A stretch of 64,000 nucleotides of DNA. Origin: Tiliqua scincoides (taxonomy: Eukaryota; Chordata; Lepidosauria; Squamata; Scincidae). The notes beneath the pieces were generated by a model. That model worked only from the letters and a program-made list of their open reading frames with translations, searched no databases and had not been told where the DNA came from. Within the stretch, counting starts at the first letter, position 1; every line of letters begins with the position of its first letter. The stretch is taken from positions 112,113,307 to 112,177,306 of the forward strand of contig NC_089822.1 of the NCBI RefSeq assembly GCF_035046505.1, in the 5' to 3' direction. This document shows, piece by piece, positions 20,152 to 29,089 of the stretch. Position numbers and translations under genes: made by a program.

Positions 20152-20318
20152 GTCATGATTATAGATCTTGGATGTTTTGACCACTTATCAAGGGCTAAAA
20201 TGCTTTCTGATTACAGTGCACCTCAACTGGTGCATTGGAATTGGAAAGTGGGGTTTTTTTGTTTGTTTTTTTAGCCCTTGATAAATTATCAAAAATTCCA
20301 AAATCTATATTCCTGATC
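20152..20318. mobile_element. Foldback MITE
   Basis: Imperfect inverted arms of about 50 bp: gattatagatcttggatgtt ... tatcaagggctaaaa on the left and ttttagcccttgataaatta ... ccaaaatctatattc on the right, around a spacer with its own short palindrome (gtgcacctcaactggtgcat). Superfamily unknown. Confidence 0.55.
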
Positions 20319-21226
20319 TTGTGCAACTGCTGCCTATCTCCTTTGATAGGAGGAGACATCTTTGGAGCTTTGCTCCACTTGGTCTTTCTGCTCTGTTTCC
20401 GTATTCCTGTGACATTTGCCCCTTCCACTCCACAAACTTCAGACTTTCACAGATCCCCTGCCTTGTCCACAGCTCCACCATTCTCTTCTCCCTTGCTGCC
20501 TCTTATACAATACAGTACCAGGAACCCCCTCACAGAATCTCTCTCTCTCTCTGCACTGGTTTCAGCAACCAGCAGCCAAGAAATGTATCCATTCTAGCAA
20601 TGTAACTTTTTTTGAATTTCCTCCAGAAAGTGATTGAGACTGTGATAACCTGCAAAATCAGGTCTATCCTGCTTCATTCATGGTACAACCATTGTGAAAA
20701 CACACCATTTTACTCCTCCTCAGCAGCTGCTTGGAGCTGGAAAGATGCAAGCAGAGCAGGGTTTGCTCTGTGCATATGCCAAGTGACATTATGATGGACA
20801 GCTTAGGGAGGAGAAGGGGGACCAGGAGAGGGGGCAGGGCAGGTGGGGTAGGGGAGACTCCCAGGCAGTGTTTTCTTGATTCAGAGGAACAGTCCAGAAG
20901 GAAGACACCACCGATCATGTAAACAAGCCAAGAACGTGTTCACATTTAATTAAACCATTTCTGCCCAGCCTGCCAGTATACACATTTCATCTCTGTTGCA
21001 TATACGCAACAGAAATGGGCAGAAATGGCTTAAGTAACTTCTAAATAGGACTTAAAAGATTTATAAAACATCAAAAGTACACAGAACCAAGAAGACACAT
21101 ACAATCACCAAAATCACATACTGCCAATTTGTTTTATTGGTTGGTTCTAGTAATGTTGTTATTGTATCTGTCTTATACTGTGTGTAATAAATCTCTAGAT
21201 CCGCGTTTTTCAACCGCTGTGCCGCA

Positions 21227-22809
21227 GGGGTGACTGCAACAACTACCGCGGCATCTCTCTCCTTAGCGTTGTAGGAAAGCTGTTTGCCCGAGTTGTACTA
21301 AAGAGGCTCCAGGTACTTGCAGAGAGCGTCTATCCAGAATCGCAGTGTGGATTCCGAGCCAACAGGTCCACCACTGATATGGTATTCTCCCTTAGACAAC
21401 TGCAGGAGAAATGCAGGGAACAACGACAGCCACTCTTTATAGCCTTCATAGATCTCACAAAGGCTTTCGACCTGGTCAGCAGAGACGGCCTCTTCAAGAT
21501 TCTCCCCAAGATTGGATGTCCACCCAGGCTCCTCAGCATCATCAGATCTTTCCACAAGGACATGAAGGGCACTGTTGTCTTCGATGGCTCCACATCAGAC
21601 CCTTTTGACATCCGAAGCGGAGTGAAGCAGGGCTGTGTTCTTGCACCAACCTTGTTTGGGATTTTCTTCGCTGTCCTGCTGAAGCAGGCCTTTGGAACTG
21701 CAACAGAAGGCATCTATCTCCGGACCAGATCAGACGGAAAGCTCTTCAACCTCTCCAGACTGAGAGCAAAATCCAAAGTCCAGCTGAAATGTCTGCGTGA
21801 CTTCCTCTTTGCCGACGATGCAGCTGTCACTACCCACTCTGCCAAAGATCTCCAGCAGCTCATGGATCGTTTTAGCAAGGCCTGCCAAGATTTTGGACTG
21901 ACAATCAGCCTGAAGAAAACACAGGTCATGGTTCAGGATGTGGACTCACCTCCCTGCATTACAATCTCTGAGCATGAACTGGAGGTTGTCCATGACTTTG
22001 TGTACCTTGGCTCAACGATCTCCGACACACATTCTCTCGATACCGAGCTAAACAAGCGCATCGGTAAAGCAGCTACCACGTTTTCCAGACTCACAAAGAG
22101 AGTCTGGTCCAACAAGAAGCTGACGGAACATACCAAGATCCAGGTCTACAGAGCTTGCGTCCTGAGTACACTTCTGTACTGCAGCGAGTCATGGACTCTT
22201 CGCTCACAACAGGAGAGGAAACTGAACGCTTTCCACATGCGCTGCCTCCGACGCATCCTCGGCATCACCTGGCAGGACAAAGTTCCAAACAACACAGTCC
22301 TGGAACGTGCTGGAATCCCTAGCATGTATTCACTGCTGAAACAGAGACGCCTGCGTTGGCTTGGTCATATCGTGAGAATGGATGATGGCCGGATCCCAAA
22401 GGATCTCCTCTATGGAGAACTCGTGCAAGGAAAGCGCCCTACAGGTAGACCACAGCTGCGATACAAGGACATCTGCAAGAGGGATCTGAAGGCCTTAGGG
22501 ATGGACCTCAACAAGTGGGAAACCCTGGCCTCTGAGCGGCCCGCTTGGAGGCAGGCTGTGCAGCATGGCCTTTCCCAGTTTGAAGAGACACTTTGCCAAC
22601 AGTCTGAGGCTAAGAGGCAAAGAAGGAAGGCCCATAGCCAGGGAGACAGACCAGGGACAGACTGCACTTGCTCCCAGTGTGGAAGGGATTGTCACTCCCG
22701 GATTGGCCTTTTCAGCCACACTAGACGCTTTTTTTTTTGTGCCAGAACCACCTTTCAGAGCGCGATACCATAGTCTTTCGAGACTGAAGGTTGCCAATAA
22801 AAAAATAAA
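21227..22809 (+). mobile_element. RTE-like LINE, 5'-truncated, with 8-bp target duplication
   Basis: The insertion is bounded by GTGCCGCA at 21219-21226 and 22810-22817. It begins inside the reverse transcriptase and ends in CTTTCGAGACTGAAGGTT plus an A-rich (ATAAAAAAATAAA) tail. The duplication is perfect and the coding frame is open, so the insertion is young. The same terminal sequence recurs in the 5S SINE at 23541-23690. Confidence 0.9.
21229..22773 (+). CDS. LINE reverse transcriptase, N-terminally truncated, open frame
   Basis: About 514 residues, open from the truncation point to TAG. Motifs in order: NYRGISLL, AFIDLTKAFD, GVKQGCVLAP, the catalytic LFADDA, then FVYLGSTI, LLYCSESWTL, RCLRRILGITWQDK, RLRWLGHIVRMDD and a C-terminal CSQCGRDCHSRIGLFSH, a partial C2H2-like finger. 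The endonuclease half is missing. The LGS / ESWTL / RWLGH order is that of RTE-superfamily enzymes; the exact clade is uncertain. The first ATG (21379) is internal to the domain and not a true start. A T10 run at 22729-22738 lies next to the expected last zinc ligand, where the frame reads HTRRFFFC, so the C-terminus may be altered. Confidence 0.85.
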   Translation, partial: GDCNNYRGISLLSVVGKLFARVVLKRLQVLAESVYPESQCGFRANRSTTDMVFSLRQLQEKCREQRQPLFIAFIDLTKAFDLVSRDGLFKILPKIGCPPRLLSIIRSFHKDMKGTVVFDGSTSDPFDIRSGVKQGCVLAPTLFGIFFAVLLKQAFGTATEGIYLRTRSDGKLFNLSRLRAKSKVQLKCLRDFLFADDAAVTTHSAKDLQQLMDRFSKACQDFGLTISLKKTQVMVQDVDSPPCITISEHELEVVHDFVYLGSTISDTHSLDTELNKRIGKAATTFSRLTKRVWSNKKLTEHTKIQVYRACVLSTLLYCSESWTLRSQQERKLNAFHMRCLRRILGITWQDKVPNNTVLERAGIPSMYSLLKQRRLRWLGHIVRMDDGRIPKDLLYGELVQGKRPTGRPQLRYKDICKRDLKALGMDLNKWETLASERPAWRQAVQHGLSQFEETLCQQSEAKRQRRKAHSQGDRPGTDCTCSQCGRDCHSRIGLFSHTRRFFFCARTTFQSAIP

Positions 22810-22971
22810 GTGCCGCATCACACTAGTGTGCCACGAGGCTGCCTCAGGTGTGCGCATCAGAGCAGAGCGCTACTTTGAGCCTTATGCGCAGCAGAAGGAG
22901 CAGGCAGCCAGCCAGTGAAGGGGTTGGTCAGCCGCTTTGCTCCTGCTTCTGAGCGAGAGGAAGGCTGCAAC

Positions 22972-23048
22972 CCGATCCTGATTTACCTGGGAGTAAGCCC
23001 CACTGATTATTATGGGGCTTACTTCTGAGTAGACACGCCTAGGATTGG
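22972..23048. repeat. AGTAAG palindromic repeat copy
   Basis: Left arm GGGAGTAAGCCCCACTGA, right arm tatggggcttacttctgag, then gtagacacgcctaggattgg. Well preserved. Confidence 0.75.
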
Positions 23049-23316
23049 GTATGAAGTCCTTGCCTCCTCTGCGTGCTGATTGGGCCACCAGAGAAGCTTG
23101 GAGGAGGTCCCGGGTGGAGTGCGTGAGAAGGAGGGAGTCAGAAGCAGGCAAGCAGGTAGGAAGCGAGTGAGTCTGCTGAGGCCACCAGCCTAAGAACAGG
23201 CTGGCTCAAAGGCTCCTGGATAGTCCCTCTTCCTTGCCACAGTTTGCCTGCAACTCCCCAAAGCGAACCTCCCTGCATTGCCTTTTGCCTTTTAGGGGAA
23301 GGGCGTTGGGCCCCAA

Positions 23317-23397
23317 TCCTCTCCATACTTACCTGGGAGTAAGCCCCATTGACTATAACGGGGTTTACTTCTGAGTAGACATGCCTAGGATTGGGCT
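23317..23397. repeat. AGTAAG palindromic repeat copy
   Basis: Flanks atcctctccatacttacctg and gacatgcctaggattgggct enclose GGGAGTAAGCCCCATTGA and acggggtttacttctgagta. Confidence 0.78.
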
Positions 23398-23540
23398 TTT
23401 GGTCACACTTTTTTTTCTTAAATACAGGAGAACGCAATTGGCACTTCTCCCCACCCCACTCCCTTTTGCCCCCCAAATCTCATAATCGCAGTCAGTACCT
23501 CTCTTACTGTCCCTCCCTTCACTCCTCCGCACCTTCCTTT

Positions 23541-23690
23541 GGTTGGCAACCTTCAGTCTCGAAAGACTATGGTATAAGCCTACAGCACCCAGTATTCCCA
23601 GGCGGTCTCCCATCCAAGTACTAACCAGGCCTGACCCTGCTTAGCTTCTGAGATCAGATGAGATCAGGCATGTGCAGGGTAACAGTTGCT
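23541..23690 (-). repeat. 5S rRNA-derived SINE with RTE-like LINE tail
   Basis: On the - strand, 23577-23680 is about 85-90% identical to vertebrate 5S rRNA from roughly nt 17 to the 3' end, including the internal promoter region (agaagctaagcagggt; ggatgggagaccgcctggga). It is followed at once by ATACCATAGTCTTTCGAGAC and ctgaaggttgccaa, identical over about 33 bp to the 3' end of the LINE at 21227-22809. A pol III transcript with the LINE's recognition tail is the classic SINE design. Confidence 0.88.
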
Positions 23691-23955
23691 ACAAAGGTTC
23701 AGAATCACCTGCTTCGTTCTCTCTTCCCCCCACTCCAGCTGAATCCTGTAGTTGTTGCACTCAGGCCTCTTCATTGCCCCACAGCTCTCCTTATGTGCTC
23801 AGTCTGACCTCTCTTTGCCAGCACTTTCTCGCATAACATTTTTCATCCTTTGCACAATCACATATCCTTTCCTCTCCAAGCTTCTTGTGAGTTTTTGTCA
23901 AGCAATAGTATAATTGTATTAATTATATTAACTAACAATTAATTAACTGAAGTAG

Positions 23956-23986
23956 TTGGCAACCTTCAGTCTCGAAAGACTATGGT
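23956..23986 (-). repeat. Solitary LINE/SINE 3' tail
   Basis: Only the terminal 31 bases shared by the LINE and SINE are present (reverse of CTTTCGAGACTGAAGGTT and its flanks). A GTAG occurs on each side, possibly a short target duplication. Best read as an extreme 5' truncation. Confidence 0.6.
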
Positions 23987-24701
23987 AGTGTGCCTTGACA
24001 ATTTTAGTGCCTTGTCAGTGTGCTGTGAGCTGAAAAAGGTTGAAAATGGCTGCTCTGGATGTTGTGTTTTCTACACAGTTTAGGGCTGTGTGGTTTCTGT
24101 TGTTCTTTTGGAGGCCCCCCACCCCCATTTTATCTGGTTGTATGGGTCTGCTTTTTAATCCTTGTGTGTTTGGGGTGGTTTTCTGGTGATCTCCTGGTCA
24201 AGGACTCCAGGCTGTGTGTCTCCTGACTTTGTTTATCCACACAGCATATAGGGAGTGGGGGGCAAGGAAGTCAAAGTCAGGCCTTACTACTGATCTCTGA
24301 TCTTTCTAATCCGTTTGGGGGAGAACCCTTGGTAGGAGAAGGTGGCAGGTCCACCAGAGACACAAATGGGGGATTCTGGGGGGGGAAAGTAGTGTTTTCC
24401 CATCTTCCATTTCAGCTCAAAGGCATTTAGGGACCCCCGTTTCTGACCAGTTCCATACTGATGGTCTATTCTTATAAACAACTGAATGGGCCACAGCATG
24501 CATGTCAAAGGTCCTTTTAAAGAAGTGTGACCTGCAGCCCATTTTGGATGATGATATTTATGTCACACAGGTATTTGGTAGGCCTGAACATGCTTGCAGG
24601 CAGGACTTTAATCTGAAACAGCTATTCACCTGCAAGCGTAAACCCTCTCCAACAGAGGCAAACCAAGTGATGAGGCCTTGCAACAAACCCAGTTCAGAGA
24701 A

Positions 24702-24756
<55 letters not shown>
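24702..24756. repeat. (ATT)n microsatellite, about 18 units
   Basis: An uninterrupted ATT tract. It creates a run of leucine codons in a chance open frame at 24502-24840. Confidence 0.9.
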
Positions 24757-24758
<2 letters not shown>

Positions 24759-25079
24759 AGTGTATAAAATGATTCCTAAAAGCGGTTTCCCACGCTTCCC
24801 ACTTCCATCAGAACTCAGACCTCCTGGGACTTATCAATAACAAAGGGAACAACTCAGTAGGAAATTATTCTGTATGTATATAGGTGGTATATAACTACAT
24901 GTATAGCAGACTAAGTCAAAAGTGGACTTTCAAACTGGTTTCTCACCAAAGGCTCTTGTGTAAACCTAGCAGTCATGGAATAAAATAACAGGTCTTTTTA
25001 TGGATTGGTAACTGCTCAAAGAATAGGAAATAGAGAGTAGGAATAAATAGGCAATCTTCCCTAGTAGGAAAATAAGAAG
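24757..25079. other. Intergenic, nothing recognised
   Basis: No coding or classifiable repeat sequence seen. Confidence 0.4.
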
Positions 25080-25882
25080 TTGTGGTCTGTCAGGGATTTG
25101 TCTTGGGACTGGTGCTTTTCAATTTATTCATACATGATCTCGAGTTAGGGGTAAACACTGAGGTGGCCAAATTTGCAAGTGACACCATACTGATCAGGGT
25201 GGTTAAAACTACAGCAGATTGTGAAAGGATCCAAAAGGATCTCTCCAACTAAGGTGAATGGGTAACCCAATGGCAAGTACAGTTGTGTTAATAAGTGTAA
25301 GTTTTGCCCAACACTTGGGCAAAAATATTCCAGCTTTCTCTATATATGGGGGATTTAAGCTGTTGGTAACAAACCAGGGGAAAAATCTTGGACTGGTGGA
25401 GGCTAGCAACATGAAATGTCAATTCTGTGTGTCACAGTGGCAAAGAAAACAAATTCTGCATGAAAAAGAGGTTGAGAACTGGCTGCTAATATTATATTGC
25501 TCCTATACAAATACACTTGGTATAGTATCCAGTTCTGATTGCTGCACCATAAGAAGGATATTGTAGGATATTGAGAGCTGGAAAAAGTAGGTAGTCAAAA
25601 TGACTGGAGGTGGTGGTGGCCACTGGCTTGGATGACTTTAAAAGGAGATTGAATGGAGTCATGGAGGGGAAGGCTGTCCATGGCAGTCATGATAGGTCTT
25701 AGCACTATCTTCAGATCCAATGGTTGTATGCTTCTGAATGCCAGTTGTAAGGGAGCAGTGGTGGGAGACAAGTCAGCCTTTTGTCCTGCTTGTGGGCTTC
25801 CCAGAGGCAGCTGATAGGCCATTCTGGGAAACAGGAAGCTGGACCTTGGCCTGATCCAGCAGGGCTTTTCTTATGTTCCCAC
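25080..25882 (+). mobile_element. CR1 LINE, old 5'-truncated copy
   Basis: Reverse-transcriptase remnants align with the younger CR1 copies: gggactggtgcttttcaatt (motif VLGPVLFN), gaggtggccaaatttgcaag (EVAKFA) and ggatccaaaaggatctctcc. The 3' UTR follows, ending ggcctgatccagcagggctt and ttcttatgttc. The catalytic Asp-Asp region is decayed (FASDT) and stops are frequent. Confidence 0.75.
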
Positions 25883-25959
25883 TGAAATAGACTCTTGCAT
25901 ACCTCCCATTCATCTCAGTGGGGCTTGCACAGAAAACATTATAAGAATATATTTTCCTA

Positions 25960-26110
25960 CTGGAGCAGGTCAAAGACTCAGTATTCTGTTTCCAATAGTG
26001 GCCAGCCAGGTTTCTCTGGACAGCCATAAAGGCAGGCCTTCCCTGTTGTTTGTTTTCAGCAACTGGTACTCAGAGGTACACTACTTCTGTATGGGGAGGT
26101 TCCATTTTTA
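25960..26110 (-). mobile_element. CR1 LINE 3' UTR, old copy
   Basis: cagtattctgtttccaatag, then gccagccaggtttctctgga, then cagcaactggtactcagagg, is the reversed 3' UTR of the older CR1 type. Confidence 0.55.
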
Positions 26111-26843
26111 GCACAGTTAAATGTCATTAATAAAACTATCTTTCAATAAATTCTGTAACCCTTTTCTACAGCCCTTCGAGCTAGCAGCCATTGTGAGGAC
26201 ATGTTATTTTAAATTCTGTAACTTAACTCTGTGTGATCTGAAGAACTTCTGTTTGTTGGTCCTGAACATACTGCCAGTCTATTTCATAGGGTGTGAACAT
26301 TCATTTGAACATGAATTTCATTTGGATTTATCAGAGTCTAGCACTCTAGGAGATTGTACCCAAAGATGTAAGTGCCTTTAAGTATATGTGACATTATTGA
26401 CTAATTCATCATTAACTACCACCTGCTTGGTTGTAGAACTTCCAGGAAAGAATTCAAACCAGAATGTCTACACTGATGAATAAGTGTTGCTACTTACCTC
26501 CCCCCACCCCCGCTTTTACTCTAGCAACCTTCATTTTGGAAGTTGCATGCTCTTAATTTGCCTGTTTTTGAAATAGTGCAATTGGAAAATTAATCCTGGA
26601 AGTGCGATGACTGCAAAGTGGGCTTATTGTGATTCACATGATCATTGATCATCCTGAATCCTTGGCCTCTCCTCAAGCTCTCTTGTGTGTGTGTGTGTGG
26701 GGGGGGGAATACCCTTAATGTTACATCTTTGCCTGTTATAATCTCCTCCTGCCTTGTACTGAATGAACTGGTGGGAGTGGGGGTTGTAGAGTTTGTTAGG
26801 GCTGCATGTGTACATTGAACTAACAGGGCATGATTGGAAGAGC
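26111..26843. other. Intergenic, nothing coding
   Basis: Contains a (TG)n at 26685-26700 running into nine Gs. The frame at 26121-26381 has no support beyond length. Confidence 0.4.
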
Positions 26844-26990
26844 CTCACAGCCCAGTCTTATTCCTGACTGCGCCACCAGGTGCAGCAGTGCCCAAATTGC
26901 TACCGCTGTATCCAGCAGCACCTCTGTTGGACTTTTGTCCCTTTCCCCTGAGGAACGTTCCAAGCCCCACAATAGGGCCTCAAGTCTCCG
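26844..26990. mobile_element. Harbinger-type MITE remnant
   Basis: cacagcccagtcttattcct and a tttcccctgaggaacgttcc core loosely follow the family pattern. Termini are gone. Confidence 0.3.
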
Positions 26991-27223
26991 CAGGCTATTT
27001 TGAGAACCTTTGCAGCCTGACACAGAGGATAGGATTCTATGATTTGCCCATTTTTGATATGCATGCCATTTTGCAGAAACTTAACCCCCATGTAAATTGA
27101 AAGCTGCCAGTAGTTGGCAGGGTAAGTAAAACACAAAAAGTTGCAGCATAACACCTCCTTGTTTTCACAGACATTTTAGAGTATCTAGTTTTCCTTAAAC
27201 ATATCTCTCAGCATGCTCTAAGG

Positions 27224-27683
27224 CAGGGGTGTCCAAAGTTTGAGGCAAGAGGGCCACATCATCTCTCTGACACTGTGTCGGAGGCCGGGGGGGGGGGGGA
27301 AGAATTAATTCACATTTAAAATTTGAATAAATTTACATTAGTTTACATAAATCAATATATTAAAGATGAACTTATATGAATGAATGAAGGTCTTGCAATA
27401 ACTCAAGGCCTATAAAAGGCCTTGCACAAAGCAAGGCTGGCCTTTCTTTTGCTGCCGCTACTGCATCACAGATGTGAAACAGCAAGCAGTGGAGGGAGCC
27501 CTCATCCCACAACTCAGGCAAGAGGTCAAACAAGTCACCCTCACGCTGAGAGCAGTTGCGTCGGGTTAGCATGGGCTCCAAAAAATCTCCGGAGGGCCAG
27601 AGGCTCATTGGAGACTGGGGGCCCCCTGAGGGCCGCATTGAGAGGCCTCGAGGGCCCCCAGGGCCAGGGTTTGAGCACCCCTG
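27224..27683 (+). mobile_element. hAT MITE with perfect 8-bp target duplication
   Basis: Ends CAGGGGTGTCCAAAGTTTG and CAGGGTTTGAGCACCCCTG are flanked by CTCTAAGG at 27216-27223 and 27684-27691. 460 bp, without transposase. The interior includes ataaaaggccttgcacaaag and a GC-rich right half (ccagaggctcattggagact). A 13-base G run lies at 27287-27299. Same family as 59710-60153, which is reversed. Confidence 0.88.
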
Positions 27684-27699
27684 CTCTAAGGGAAGAGGA

Positions 27700-28575
27700 A
27701 ACATTTTTGGTGAACAAAGCCACCCCCTTGCATCCCTGAACCTTGCTTACCTTGGCTGCTCTTTTGAGTTTCTTTCACTATGTTGTTTCAAAACAGACAC
27801 AACACTTGCACAATCCTTTTATTGATTACACATCTTTATTTTTTATTATATACTTTACATTTCTTCTTGCAAACACTGCACTGAAAATGGGTGGTAGTAG
27901 GCCGTAAGCCCATCCTATCCCTGAATGGGTCCCTGCCACTCACTGAGATGCTATGTTGACTGACCCTCCAGAGGCTCTCTCCTAGGCCAATGGTCCTAAA
28001 GGGAATGCAGGACTCTTTTTTTTTTTTTTTTAAAGTACAAGTGCAAGCTATTGTGTGAACTGTTCTAGCAAAACATGGCCCTGTGGGAGAAGGCATGTCC
28101 TTCATCATTTACACAGATTATGACAAGCCACTACAAGAAACGTCTTTGTCTGCCTAGTGGCTATTAAAGTTCATGCTTCCATTCATCTGTTAGTCTTCAA
28201 GGTGCCACAAGACTCTTTGCCACAAGACTCTTTGTCAGTGTAAGAAACACCTACTTGCTCTACAGTTCCCAAGAATGTGTTGACCAAGTGTCTCTTCCAG
28301 CCACAGTTGCATTCACTGATCAGTGAGCTTCTCCTCCAGCATCACAACCCACCGACAGAATGAATGTTGATTGTGACTTTCTAAGTTCTATTCCAAGGGA
28401 GGAGATGTTCCAGCAAAAGGATGCCATGCTGAGTTTTAGAACAAAAGAAAAGGCTCATATTAAGCACTTCAGGGCTTTGCAAATTAGCATTGCTTTTACC
28501 CAATTCCGTCTTTATAAGTATTTTTACTATACAGATTTTCATTTATCCATACTGCACATATTAAGACCATCCCAT
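27700..28575. other. Intergenic, no gene recognised
   Basis: A T13 run (28017-28031) and a short tandem of gccacaagactcttt (28203-28231), next to a ctgttagtcttcaaggtgcc motif common in amniote repeats. The frames at 27836-28108 (-) and 28360-28749 (+) lack support. Confidence 0.4.
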
Positions 28576-28599
28576 CTGAGGTGTACTAAGATTTTTGCT

Positions 28600-29080
28600 A
28601 TAAGAAATGGGGGTGGGGCCAAGGCAAGGTCTACCTCCCAATTGAAGGTCTACCTTCCATGGTTAAGTGAAACCATAGACATGGGCAAATACCTCCCCCC
28701 TGCCCCAACCTCCAGAGGGAAGCTCAGCTCTTCTTGTCTCTGGAGGTGAACAGTGGAAAAAAAAAGCACTTCCAGTTTCCTCCATGAAACTGGAAGCGAT
28801 GTTTTTAATGCCTTAGAAGGCATAGTGATGCCCAAGGAAGGGCTTCCCCAGGTCTCCCAATGCCCTATAAGGCATTAAAAAGTCACTTCCAGTTTTATGG
28901 AGGAAACCAGATGTGACTTTTTTCACTATCAGGCTCTGTCAGAGCCCGGGAGAGGCCATGGAAGGATGTTTGTGGCTTCTGCTGGGCTCAGAGGACCCTC
29001 CAGATGAGAGGGGAGCTCCCCTCGTCTCCAGAGGGGGTGCATGGGAGGGCAATGGGGCCTGAGCCATGGATACAGGAGTA
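28600..29080. mobile_element. Tigger-like MITE, relative of 42288-42987
   Basis: It shares with 42288-42987 the order ccatggttaagtgaaaccat, gggcaaatacctcc, cacttccagtttc repeats around a gccttagaaggca hairpin, gcttctgctgggctcagagg and ctccagagggggtgca. The outer termini are eroded. Confidence 0.55.
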
Positions 29081-29089
29081 TTACACACT

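Larger units (their letters stand above)
21201..24052. mobile_element. Old hAT-like element carrying several later insertions
   Basis: The left end ttttcaaccgctgtgcc and right end ...tgaaaaaggttgaaaatggctg form inverted termini (ttTTCAACC in both). They are flanked by CTCTAGAT (21193-21200) and CTCTGGAT (24053-24060), a 7/8 duplication of hAT type. Within lie the LINE at 21227-22809, palindromic repeats at 22972-23048 and 23317-23397, a 5S SINE at 23541-23690 and a solitary LINE/SINE tail at 23956-23986. Confidence 0.6.

Noticed and set aside
23577-23680. A functional 5S rRNA gene
   Set aside because: About 10-15% divergent, lacks the first bases of 5S and a T-rich terminator, and is fused directly to a LINE tail, so it is a SINE.
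24502-24840. Frame with a poly-leucine stretch resembling a signal or membrane segment
   Set aside because: The leucines come from the (ATT)n microsatellite at 24702-24756.
27422-27739. Frames of about 100 codons on both strands
   Set aside because: They lie within the hAT MITE at 27224-27683.
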